6,280 nt of DNA. Source: Clostridiales bacterium. GTDB lineage: Bacteria; Bacillota; Clostridia; Oscillospirales; QAMX01. Under the pieces are notes generated by a model, which was not told where the DNA came from, searched no databases, and saw nothing but the letters and a program-made list of their open reading frames with translations. This document shows, piece by piece, positions 1 to 6,105 of this stretch. Numbering within the stretch: position 1 is the stretch's first letter; each line of letters starts with the position of its first letter. The position numbers were made by a program, and so were the translations under genes. Location of the stretch: the NCBI GenBank assembly GCA_012514045.1, contig JAAZBA010000196.1, forward strand, positions 1 to 6,280. Reading direction: 5' to 3'.

Positions 1-120
1 CTGGATCGGTGGCTGTTCCACTATAATACGCAACGGCCACATAGGGGATACCGAAACCGCGGAAAACGCCCTCTGGATACTGTGCTCGAATTTGCTTCTT
101 TTGTTAGACATCAGCCTTAG
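1..120 (+). CDS. IS481-like DDE transposase, C-terminal fragment (5' end outside window)
   Basis: Frame 1 is open from the first base to a TAG at 118-120 and encodes 39 residues. They include the stretch YNTQRPHRGYRNRGKRP, the signature of the C-terminal end of rve-type (integrase core) transposases of the IS481/IS3 kind, where it follows the last catalytic Glu. That Glu and the rest of the catalytic core lie to the left of the window. The TAG shares its bases with the stop codon of the truncated methyltransferase on the other strand (TTAG, 117-120), so the IS end must lie close to 105-122. I cannot fix it exactly because the other terminus is not visible. A possible terminal repeat is TGTTAGACATC (102-112); if correct, the last codons are read out of the element into target DNA. 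Family assignment rests on the motif alone. Confidence 0.8.
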   Translation: MDRWLFHYNTQRPHRGYRNRGKRPLDTVLEFASFVRHQP

Positions 121-1063
121 TTGTACAAATTATCCAAGGGTCTATATCTTACTGAACCACCCGACTTAATTTCTTCAACTCTCGATAAAGGCATGCCAGA
201 ATACATCTTTCCTCTTTTTGCCCCTTTTCTTTGAGGACCAGTGTAATATCTATATCCTAATCCATCTTCTCCGCGTTCATGAACTTTATATAAACAAGAC
301 AGTCCATCAATTTCAATTCTTGGTTCAACAACTTTTCGAAACACTTCACCATAACTCATCTTTGTGTAAATCGTTCCAGATATCCATGTTTCTTTTAAAC
401 CTACAAGAGAACCCTCATCAAGTTCAGTTAATTTCCATTCACCTTTTTTAAACACTGTCACTTTTTGCTCCCCTACAAAAAAATCTTCACCCGTTGACAA
501 TTCTGTAATTTCATATATGAATTTTTCATCAGTGTAAGGTTCTTCTATTCTTTTTGGAAAAAACTGAGAATAGTCTTTTGAATAAAGCAGTACATATTCA
601 AGTACCGGCTTAAAATCCTTTTCTTCAGTTAAGCTTTTCTGCGGGTATCTTACTTGGATATGAAGACTGGTCTGATAATTGCTTTCTCCAAAAACTTCAT
701 CGCATAATAATTTTAATTGGGCATTTTCCGATTCATCTATACTTATCAAGATAAAACCCGTAGATTTCAACAATTCTCGTGCTATTTTAAGTCTCTTTTC
801 CATAAATGATAACCATTTTGAATGTCTATATCCATCATCAGATTCCACAAAATTATCATCATAAACAAAATCCTTATTTCCAGTGTTATAGGGTGGGTCT
901 ATATAAATAATATCAATTTCACCACTATGTGTTTTTTCAAGAAGCTTTAAAGAATGAAGATTGTCGCCCTCTAACAGAAAGTTAAAGTCCTCTTTTTCAT
1001 CAGCAACAAGTTTCTTTGTTATATCCTCTTTAAAAACAGGAATATTGCCAATCAACATTGTAT

Positions 1064-1228
1064 CTACTTCTTCCTCATGTTCCTCCCAAACAAGACCATA
1101 TTTTTTTCAGTCAATGCTGTTTGTATCTTTTCAAGTGCAATTTGACTTTCATCATCAGTATGAACTTCTTTTAACTGATCAAGATAATCAAGCATTTCCC
1201 GTTGTCTTAACTGTGATAAATTACTCAT
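1064..1228 (-). CDS. N-terminal fragment of mod (54 aa, frame 0 before the A7 slip site)
   Basis: This short frame starts at the ATG that overlaps the XRE stop codon, begins MSNLSQLRQREMLDYLDQLK, and ends at TAG 1064-1066. Its first 46 or so residues look like the charged, helical N-terminus usual in Type III Mod proteins. After the A7 run it turns into an unrelated short tail (NMVLFGRNMRKK). The stop lies only 5 nt before the ATG at 1058 that opens the main methyltransferase frame, so termination-reinitiation is possible in principle. A purine-rich GAGGAAGAAG stretch precedes that ATG. Whether this peptide is made as such is unknown. Confidence 0.6.
   Translation of the reverse strand: MSNLSQLRQREMLDYLDQLKEVHTDDESQIALEKIQTALTEKNMVLFGRNMRKK
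1101..1107 (-). other. A7 homopolymer at the mod frameshift; sequence also fits a -1 slippery heptamer
   Basis: On the coding strand the frame-0 codons are GAA AAA AAT ATG. One extra A, or a -1 slip on A_AAA_AAT (1106-1100), restores TAT GGT CTT GTT TGG, that is the expected YGLVW continuing to DPPY. The run therefore marks the precise site of the frame break. It could be a fixed mutation, a phase-variable tract, or a recoding or transcriptional slippage site. I see no clear downstream stimulatory hairpin. Confidence 0.7.
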
Positions 1229-1442
1229 ATGTCTCTTCCTCACTTTTAAACACTTCCACTACATCCTGTATGTTGCAAGCAAGTGCTATACAAATCTTCT
1301 CTAATGATTCAAGGCTCACATAGCTGTCTTTGCTCATTCTTGCTACAACATTGCTCGTAATATTAGCAGCTCGCTTTAAATCTTCTTTGTTCATATTCCG
1401 TTCTATCAGTAGGTGCCATAACGGTTTATAACTGATTGCCAT
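1221..1442 (-). CDS. Small XRE-family HTH transcriptional regulator
   Basis: This 73-residue protein is little more than one Cro/C1-type helix-turn-helix domain of the YozG/HTH_26 kind. It opens SYKPLWHLLIERNMNKEDLK, continues with recognition-helix region AANITSNVVARMSKD (about 25-39), and closes with the family-typical LEKICIALACNIQDVVEV. Proteins of this group are DNA-binding, often autoregulatory, and common next to restriction-modification genes, where they can act like controller (C) proteins. The start at 1442 is preceded by AGAGAGGG with a 5-nt gap. Its stop overlaps the mod start by 8 nt, so the two form one operon. An extended -10 promoter within an inverted repeat lies just upstream. 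Regulation of mod is inferred from position, not shown. The gene appears intact although its partner is broken. Confidence 0.85.
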   Translation of the reverse strand: MAISYKPLWHLLIERNMNKEDLKRAANITSNVVARMSKDSYVSLESLEKICIALACNIQDVVEVFKSEEETYE

Positions 1443-1457
1443 AAAATCCCTCTCTTT

Positions 1458-1495
1458 CTTTATGATAAGATTATACCATAAAGGCGGTCATAAAT
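1458..1495 (-). promoter_or_regulatory. Promoter and putative operator of the XRE-mod operon
   Basis: On the minus strand an extended -10 element TGGTATAAT (TATAAT at 1475-1470) lies about 30 nt from the start codon; there is no good -35. A perfect 7-bp inverted repeat, CTTTATG (1458-1464) and CATAAAG (1477-1483), brackets the -10. A further CATAAA half-site occurs at 1489-1494, 12 bp from the second arm, about one helical turn. Such an arrangement suits autorepression by the downstream XRE protein, but binding is inference. Confidence 0.55.
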
Positions 1496-2169
1496 CACTC
1501 TGAACGCTGTAATTCTAATACTAACACAATTTTGTAAGGTAGTCCTGTTTTTTCTTTTTCCATGTTCCACTTCGGTGTGTTCCAAATCACATGGTCACCG
1601 ATGGCGTTTAGAAGCATAGAGGTGGAATGAGTGGGATAGAGGAAGGGAGGCACAGCGCTGTGTGGCCTGTCGTCTATGAATGTCTGACCGAAGTGTGATA
1701 TATCATGGTGATACTGGCTCTCCCCATAGACAAACTCCCCGAAGGTACCCCTTTCATACTCCTTCTTGCAGTACATAGAGCAGGGGTAGTATATGCAGGT
1801 CTCGCCCATCATATAAGTCAGTCCGGTGCGCTCAACAGTTTTTACAATCTGCTTGCACTCCTCCACGGTGCTGGCCATAGGGACGGCAGAATAGACATGT
1901 TTTCCCGCCTCGAGGGCTGCGAGCACTACAGGTCCGTGGTTGTGACGCTCCACAAATACAGCCACCGCATCGATATCGGAGCGGTTCAGCGCTTCTTCGT
2001 ATATGTCAATGATCTCAACTCCGAATTTATGGCTGTAGTTTTCAGCCTTTGTCTGGATAAGATCGCATACATATACCTTTCCGATATATGGGTGGCGCTT
2101 AAACAGCTCCACAAAGGCGGAGACAAAAGCGCCACAGCCCAGGATACAGATGTTGTATTTGTCCTTCAT
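1495..2169 (-). pseudogene. Gfo/Idh/MocA-family oxidoreductase, 3'-truncated with a foreign tail
   Basis: Family members are NAD(P)-dependent dehydrogenases acting on sugars, inositols and related polyols. The N-terminal Rossmann fold is clear: ICILGCGAF with GxG at residues 11-13, acidic residue D36 at the end of strand 2, then AGKHVYSAVPMA at 88-99 in place of the usual EKP motif. The start of the substrate domain follows (QYHHDISHFG and PPFLYPTHSTSMLL, with H181). Similarity stops after GDHV (residue 194, near base 1587). The last 30 residues (from IWNTPKWNMEKEKTG to LQRSE) do not fit the family, whose members run to roughly 350-400 residues. The ATG at 2169 is chosen because the homology begins there and GAGGAA precedes it; the gap to the upstream stop is 4 nt. 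The product probably lacks most of its substrate domain and is likely non-functional. Confidence 0.8.
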
Positions 2170-2173
2170 CTTG

Positions 2174-3082
2174 CTATTCCTCGTAAAGGTTATATGCTTC
2201 AAGGATGTATTTCGCCGTCTTAAAGAGATTTTTTTCCTGGTAGCGGTACAATTCAAGGGGAGGGTTGAGAAGTCTGTCGTCCCTGGAAGATGTCCTTCGG
2301 TGCCCCAACCAGGAATTGCTGCGGCGAAGGTTTGAACTGCATTCAAGGGTGAAATAGCCTTCGTAGCCGGAGTCGATCAAGGCATGCATTATGTCGTCAA
2401 TAGACATGGTTCCGCAGAAGGGGTAGATATGTTCGTCGTAGACTCCGCGGTTGTCGTTGAAGTGAATAGCTTTCAGATGACTCCCCAGAGCCATTATGTC
2501 CTCGTACTGATGCCCTTCAATGTTGGCGTGACCGGTATCCCAGCAGCCGCCAAGCAGGGGGTGTCCGCAGTAATCGAGGAAATCTGCCATATCCTCTCCA
2601 TCGTAGAGGTAATACCGGCCGCCCATGTTGATTTTTGCGCTGTTCTCCACAAGGACACTGACTCCGAATCGCTCCATTGCAGGATAGAGACGGCTGAAAA
2701 ATTCCCGGTTGAGGGAGAAATACTCATCTCTGCCTATGTCATCTCTCCACCCAGCGTGCAAAACAGTGTTCTTTATTCCAAGCTCAGCGCATGCTTCAAT
2801 CGAGCGGATTGAATACATGAGCATGTCATCCAAACCGCTGTCGGTGCAAAGAGGGTTGCCGCTGGGTGAGTGAGCCTGTACAAATTTCATTTCCAGACCG
2901 TCGGCAAAGTACCTCAGGCGCTTTACTCTCTCAAGGTAGTCGTCATGGGCGAGGGGAGAACGGTCCCCATCATAAAAGCTCATATCTATATATCGGAAGC
3001 CGGCGGCGTAAAGTTCCGCAACCTTTGCCTCTTCGGTTTTGCATACGTGGGAGAAATCCCCAGTTGTAGTCGCCAATCTCAT
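2174..3082 (-). CDS. Sugar phosphate isomerase/epimerase (xylose isomerase-like TIM barrel)
   Basis: The 302-residue protein is a full-length member of the AP endonuclease 2/xylose isomerase-like TIM-barrel family. These are cytosolic divalent-metal enzymes that isomerise or epimerise sugars, keto-inositols or related compounds. Likely metal and active-site residues are H71 (QAHSP), H109 (LHAGW), E146 (LVENS), D182 and H185 (CWDTGHAN), H207 (AIHFND) and E247 (TLEC), all at beta-strand ends as expected. A longer start at 3109 is possible, but it would overlap the glyoxalase gene by 26 nt. The ATG at 3082 has GAGGAA just upstream, follows the glyoxalase stop by 1 nt, and starts at the first barrel strand (MRLATTTGDF). 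Pairing with a Gfo/Idh/MocA gene 4 nt downstream is a common layout in carbohydrate or inositol catabolic operons. The substrate cannot be told from the sequence. Confidence 0.85.
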   Translation of the reverse strand: MRLATTTGDFSHVCKTEEAKVAELYAAGFRYIDMSFYDGDRSPLAHDDYLERVKRLRYFADGLEMKFVQAHSPSGNPLCTDSGLDDMLMYSIRSIEACAELGIKNTVLHAGWRDDIGRDEYFSLNREFFSRLYPAMERFGVSVLVENSAKINMGGRYYLYDGEDMADFLDYCGHPLLGGCWDTGHANIEGHQYEDIMALGSHLKAIHFNDNRGVYDEHIYPFCGTMSIDDIMHALIDSGYEGYFTLECSSNLRRSNSWLGHRRTSSRDDRLLNPPLELYRYQEKNLFKTAKYILEAYNLYEE

Positions 3083-3083
3083 A

Positions 3084-3455
3084 CTATTTCCTCGCCGGAA
3101 GGACTTCAAGCCAGTATCCGTCGGGATCTTCGATGAAGTATATGCCCATAGCCTCGTTTACGAAGCACACACAGCCCATATCCGAATGCTTTTTGAAAGC
3201 TTCTTCATAGTTTTCGGTGGTGAACGCAAGGTGGAACTCGTTATCTCCCAGGTCATAGGGCTTCTCCCAGTCTCTTAACCAGCTGAGCTCAAGCTCGTAG
3301 TCGGACTGATCGTTGCCCAGGTAGACGATAATAAAGCTTCCGTCCGCCGGCGTGATGCGCCTCTTCTCCCGAAGCCCCAGCGCCTTGTCGTAAAACTCAA
3401 GGCTGCGCTCAAGGTTAAACACATTGAGATTGTTGTGAACCATCTTGAATTTCAT
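3084..3455 (-). CDS. Glyoxalase I-like VOC-family protein (lactoylglutathione lyase-type)
   Basis: The 123-residue protein is a complete VOC-fold metalloenzyme. The four metal ligands of glyoxalase I are present at the expected spacing: H7 (MVHNNLNV), E56 (ELELSW), H75 (EFHLAF) and E117 (YWLEVLP). The conserved GIYFIEDPDGYWLE block is at 104-117. Size and ligand spacing match the short Ni-type bacterial GloA, which isomerises the hemithioacetal of methylglyoxal; many clostridia lack glutathione, so the thiol partner is unclear. The start at 3455 is supported by AAGGAGA (3464-3470) with an 8-nt gap. It is the first gene of an operon with the TIM-barrel and Gfo/Idh/MocA genes. This may mean methylglyoxal handling linked to sugar breakdown, or another VOC activity on a pathway intermediate. 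Confidence 0.85.
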   Translation of the reverse strand: MKFKMVHNNLNVFNLERSLEFYDKALGLREKRRITPADGSFIIVYLGNDQSDYELELSWLRDWEKPYDLGDNEFHLAFTTENYEEAFKKHSDMGCVCFVNEAMGIYFIEDPDGYWLEVLPARK

Positions 3456-3488
3456 TGAAATATTCTCCTTTATTGTTGATTTGCTTTA

Positions 3489-3517
3489 ATTATACCACTG
3501 AAACCTTTGTAATACAA
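3489..3517 (-). promoter_or_regulatory. Promoter of the glyoxalase operon
   Basis: On the minus strand, TTGTAT (3517-3512), a 17-bp spacer and TATAAT (3494-3489) with the upstream TGG of an extended -10 make a good sigma-A promoter. The predicted transcript starts near 3482, leaving a leader of about 27 nt ahead of the glyoxalase ATG, too short for a riboswitch. Confidence 0.7.
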
Positions 3518-3580
3518 TAATAAAAGACTTGCCGAAGGCAGGAAATCGGCGCAGGATTATAAAATTTGTTAAAAATACCA

Positions 3581-3609
3581 TATACAAATCAGTTGCCCTG
3601 TGCTATAAT
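3581..3609 (+). promoter_or_regulatory. Promoter of the RNase J gene
   Basis: TATACA (3581-3586, 4 of 6 to the -35 consensus), a 17-bp spacer and a perfect TATAAT (3604-3609) preceded by TGC form an extended -10 sigma-A promoter. Transcription should start near 3616, about 200 nt before the GTG start codon, so the transcript has a long leader. Confidence 0.7.
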
Positions 3610-3615
3610 AATAAA

Positions 3616-3816
3616 TGATAATTAGGAGCCGTATGCAATCATACGGCGCACGTGACCGGATCCTTTATCAAAACGATGCACGGTAAAAGCGGCAGACCGC
3701 GCGGGAAAACCACCCCCCGCCGGAGTGGAATTTTTCCTCTGCCGCCTTTACCCTGCTTTGTCATGCGCGGGAAGTGTATGACGATATATATTTTTCACTA
3801 AGAAAGAGGTCAATTT
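3616..3816 (+). promoter_or_regulatory. Long structured 5' leader RNA upstream of RNase J (family not recognised)
   Basis: This stretch fills the rest of the 361-bp gap between glyoxalase and RNase J and has no gene. Visible stems: hairpin GCCGTATG/CATACGGC (3628-3635 with 3640-3647); an outer stem GCGCA..TGAC (3646-3650, 3653-3656) with GTCATGCGC (3760-3768) and a 2-nt bulge; and a long stem 3682-3696 with 3738-3752, in which 14 of 15 positions pair with one A.C mismatch. Inside that are GGAAAA/TTTTCC (3704-3709 with 3732-3737) and CCAC/GTGG (3710-3713 with 3725-3728). Competing pairings exist: TCATAC (3639-3644) with GTATGA (3776-3781), and CCGCGC (3697-3702) with GCGCGG (3765-3770). No intrinsic terminator is seen before the gene. 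The leader could control RNase J translation or stability, or contain a separate small RNA. None of the common riboswitch consensus motifs I know is evident. Confidence 0.55.
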
Positions 3817-5475
3817 GTGGCAGAAAAACTAAAAATAGCAGCCCTTGGAGGGCTTAACGAAATCGGAAAGAACATGACCGTGTTTGAATACGCCAACGAT
3901 ATGATCGTGGTGGATTGCGGTACGTCTTTCCCCGACGAGGAGATGCTAGGCGTAGATCTGGTTATCCCCGACATCAAATATCTGGAAAAGAACGCGGACA
4001 AAATCAGGGGCATATTCCTTACACACGGACACGAGGATCATATAGGAGCTCTGCCCTATGTGCTCAGGAGTATAAACGCTCCGGTATACGCTACAAGGCT
4101 TACAATGGGCATTGTGGAGACGAAGCTGATCGAGCATAGGATGCTTGACAAGGCAAAACTCAATGTGGTTGGAGCGGGAGACATAGTCGAAGCAGGCTGC
4201 TTCAACGTCGAGCTCATAAGAACGAACCACTCAATGCCAGACTCTGTGGCGTTTGCAATAAATACCCCTTTGGGCGCTGTTATTGTAACAGGCGACTTTA
4301 AAATCGATCCCACCCCGGTAGCGGGAAAGATGATGGATCTTACAAGACTGGGAGAATATGGCGAAAACGGAGTGCTGCTCCTTATGTCAGACTCTACAAA
4401 CGTGGAACGCCCCGGCTACGCCATGTCTGAAAGCAAGGTAGGAGAGTCCTTTGACTACTGGTTCAAGGGATGCGAAAAGAGGATAATCATCGCCTCCTTC
4501 GCCTCCAACGTCCACAGAATACAGCAGATTATCAACTGCGCGGAGAAATACGGCCGAAAGGTTGCGGTTTCCGGCAGAAGTATGGACACAATAATCGGTG
4601 TGGCGATGAATTTGGGATATCTCAACGTGCCCGAAAATATATTTGTGGATATAGCAAGCGTAAACAAATATCCGAAGCACAAGATTACTATTATAACTAC
4701 CGGAAGCCAGGGAGAGTCCATGTCTGCCCTCTACAGAATGGCGTTTTCCGGACATAAGCAGGTGGAGATCGGCTCCGGTGACAGAGTTATCATCGCCGCC
4801 TCCCCGATACCCGGCAACGAAAAATCGGTTTACCGGGTAATAAACGAGCTGTTTCGCAAGGGCGCAGAGGTGGTATATGAGAGGATGGCAGAGGTTCACG
4901 TCTCCGGTCACGCATGCCAGGAGGAGCTCAAAATCGTGCTTGCTCTTACAAACCCTGAATACTTTATGCCGGTTCACGGCGAATACAGGCATTTGAAGGC
5001 TCATGCCACCATTGCTCAGAACATGGGCATCGAGCCGAAGAACATTTTTATAAGCGAAATAGGCCGAGTGTTGGAGATATCCTCCACAACAGCCAAGTTT
5101 AATGGTACAGTGCCCTCCGGCAAGATACTTGTGGACGGACTTAGCGTGGGAGACGTGGGAAGCGTGGTTCTTCGGGACAGAAAACACCTTGCCCAGGACG
5201 GACTTATTGTCATAGTGGTAACCCTTTCGGGAAGCGATGGCATGATAACAGCAGGTCCCGACATTGTAAGCCGCGGCTTTGTGTATGTCAAAGAATCAGA
5301 TGAGCTTATGGAAGAGATGCGCCAGATCGCCTGCCGCACAATGGACAAGTGCATGACCGAGGACATAAAGGATTGGTCCACCATAAAGTCAATGCTTAAA
5401 AACGATATGTCTCACTTCCTCTACCAAAAGACGAAGCGCAGCCCCATGATTCTGCCGGTTATAATGGAAAACTAA
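3817..5475 (+). CDS. rnj: Ribonuclease J (metallo-beta-lactamase/beta-CASP RNase)
   Basis: RNase J is a cytoplasmic 5'-3' exonuclease and endonuclease central to mRNA decay and rRNA/RNA maturation in Bacillota. The 552-residue protein has the full domain set and the usual length (about 550). The beta-lactamase domain has HGHEDH at 70-75 with H138 (NHSMPDS) and D160 (TGDFKID), the two-zinc site. The beta-CASP domain has SFASNVHR at 227-234, TGSQGE at 295-300, SPIPGNE at 329-335 and HVSGHA at 361-366. PVHGEYRHL follows at 385-393 and then the C-terminal dimerisation domain. The start is GTG at 3817, preceded by AGAGGT with a 6-nt gap, and it gives the family's usual MAEKLKIAALGGLNEIGKN opening. 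It is a single gene with its own promoter, a structured leader and a terminator behind it. All catalytic residues are present. Whether it is the J1 or J2 paralogue cannot be settled here. Confidence 0.96.
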   Translation: MAEKLKIAALGGLNEIGKNMTVFEYANDMIVVDCGTSFPDEEMLGVDLVIPDIKYLEKNADKIRGIFLTHGHEDHIGALPYVLRSINAPVYATRLTMGIVETKLIEHRMLDKAKLNVVGAGDIVEAGCFNVELIRTNHSMPDSVAFAINTPLGAVIVTGDFKIDPTPVAGKMMDLTRLGEYGENGVLLLMSDSTNVERPGYAMSESKVGESFDYWFKGCEKRIIIASFASNVHRIQQIINCAEKYGRKVAVSGRSMDTIIGVAMNLGYLNVPENIFVDIASVNKYPKHKITIITTGSQGESMSALYRMAFSGHKQVEIGSGDRVIIAASPIPGNEKSVYRVINELFRKGAEVVYERMAEVHVSGHACQEELKIVLALTNPEYFMPVHGEYRHLKAHATIAQNMGIEPKNIFISEIGRVLEISSTTAKFNGTVPSGKILVDGLSVGDVGSVVLRDRKHLAQDGLIVIVVTLSGSDGMITAGPDIVSRGFVYVKESDELMEEMRQIACRTMDKCMTEDIKDWSTIKSMLKNDMSHFLYQKTKRSPMILPVIMEN

Positions 5476-5484
5476 GGATATTCA

Positions 5485-5526
5485 GGAAAAGAAAACCGCC
5501 GGGAACCGGCGGTATCAGCTTTTTTT
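5485..5526. terminator. Bidirectional intrinsic terminator between RNase J and the folT-like gene
   Basis: A perfect 8-bp hairpin, ACCGCCGG-GAA-CCGGCGGT (5495-5513), lies between the convergent genes. On the minus strand it is followed at once by TTTTCTTTTCC (5495-5485), a good terminator just after the folT-like stop. On the + strand the 7-T run (5520-5526) is set 6 nt from the stem, so it should be weaker in that direction; that T run lies within the folT-like coding region. Confidence 0.8.
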
Positions 5527-6039
5527 GTCTATCGCTTCCGATGTTCTTTTAAGTACGGGATACATAACAAGTCCCGCTACGGGGCCGTAGATGAGCCTTA
5601 CGGGTATTTTTGCCGTGAGGATGGCAAGATACCCTTGGCCGTACATTATTTTCATCCATATGGGATTGAGTCCCAGGTCTACCACCGCCGTAACCACGCA
5701 GGCGGCAACGATACACCGCAAAAGCGTAACAGGCTTTTTATAGAGGATAAATCCGTAAATAAGTCCTCTTATTCCGGCGGACAGTGTTATAAGCGGGCTA
5801 AAACTAAGCCCCGCGGAGTTTATAAGCATGCCGAGGATGTCCCCCGCTATGCATGAAATAGCGGCATAGATAGGACCGAACAGCATTCCCCCTAGGGAAT
5901 GAGGCAGAAACTGAAGACTTATTCTGTCCAGGTTTCCCGGGAGCATATAGGAAAAGAACCTTGTAAGCACCACATCAAGGGCGATTAGAAGCCCCAAAGT
6001 GGTAAGGCGGCGAACATTTTGTTTCAACATATAACACAT
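5515..6039 (-). CDS. folT: Folate-type ECF transporter S component (FolT-like)
   Basis: The 174-residue protein is a small, very hydrophobic membrane protein with about six predicted helices (near 12-33, 46-66, 68-90, 91-100, 106-123 and 145-163). S components bind the vitamin and work with a shared EcfA/EcfA'/EcfT module encoded elsewhere. The features LGLLIALDVVLTRF at 15-28, FLPHSLGGMLFGPIYAAISC at 44-63 and GDILGMLIN at 66-74, plus the C-terminal LNPIWMKIMYGQGYLAIL at 124-141, fit the folate family. Another vitamin substrate cannot be excluded. The start is uncertain: the ATG at 6039 has AAGG only 3 nt upstream, while the ATG at 6030 (MLKQN) is 12 nt from it. It has its own promoter and ends at the shared terminator. 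No THF riboswitch fits in the short leader. Confidence 0.8.
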   Translation of the reverse strand: MCYMLKQNVRRLTTLGLLIALDVVLTRFFSYMLPGNLDRISLQFLPHSLGGMLFGPIYAAISCIAGDILGMLINSAGLSFSPLITLSAGIRGLIYGFILYKKPVTLLRCIVAACVVTAVVDLGLNPIWMKIMYGQGYLAILTAKIPVRLIYGPVAGLVMYPVLKRTSEAIDKKS

Positions 6040-6076
6040 AATCCTTCAAAAAACAGTTATTACATACGCTTTCTCT

Positions 6077-6105
6077 ATAGTAGCATATTTATTCTGATTT
6101 TTCAA
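6077..6105 (-). promoter_or_regulatory. Promoter of the folT-like gene
   Basis: On the minus strand, TTGAAA (6105-6100, 5 of 6 to consensus), a 17-bp spacer and TACTAT (6082-6077) with a TGC extension form a good sigma-A promoter. The start near 6070 gives a leader of about 30 nt. The neighbouring IS end begins only a few tens of bp upstream of the -35. Confidence 0.65.

Larger units (their letters stand above)
117..1228 (-). pseudogene. mod: Type III-like DNA adenine methyltransferase (Mod), frameshifted and 3'-truncated
   Basis: Mod subunits of Type III restriction-modification systems transfer a methyl group from SAM to N6 of adenine and supply sequence specificity to the complex. The body frame (117-1058, 313 codons) carries FNFLLEGDNLHSLKLLEKTH at residues 25-44, then catalytic motif IV DPPYNTG at 54-60 and GYRHSKWLSFMEKRL. 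This is the beta-class order, with motif IV first and the target recognition region after it. The family-typical N-terminus (KKYGLVWEEHEEEVD) is encoded just upstream but in another frame. It joins the ATG at 1228 only if the A7 run at 1101-1107 is bypassed. The protein stops at DNLYN, where relatives continue for a few hundred residues, so the SAM-binding motifs X and I are missing and the product should be inactive. The ATG overlaps the stop of the XRE gene (ATGAGTAA), suggesting translational coupling. No res gene is present. The region is more AT-rich than the genes to the right. Confidence 0.85.

Noticed and set aside
1705..2223. 172-codon + strand frame antisense to the Gfo/Idh/MocA gene
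   Set aside because: The opposite strand has clear Rossmann-fold homology; this frame is a shadow without family features.
2170..2346. Upstream extension of the oxidoreductase to a start at 2346
   Set aside because: The extra 59 residues lie over the end of the TIM-barrel gene and are unrelated to the family; the ATG at 2169 has a ribosome binding site and begins the Rossmann fold.
2384..2812. 142-codon + strand frame antisense to the TIM-barrel gene
   Set aside because: A shadow of a gene whose metal-binding residues are all identifiable on the minus strand.
3530..3561. Small repeats TGCC-GAA-GGCA and GCCGA/TCGGC between the divergent promoters
   Set aside because: Short arms without a T run or clear placement; could occur by chance.
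3616..3816. Leader as SRP RNA, tmRNA, RNase P RNA, T-box or a common riboswitch
   Set aside because: None of the conserved core strings I know for these (for example the T-box GGUGG element, TPP CUGAGA, or the SRP apical motif) is present. A covariance-model search would be needed to exclude divergent forms.
4387..5187. Long open frame (266 codons) on the minus strand inside RNase J
   Set aside because: It lies wholly antisense to a strongly supported RNase J gene, has no ribosome binding site or recognisable motif, and its composition reflects the codon pattern of the true gene.
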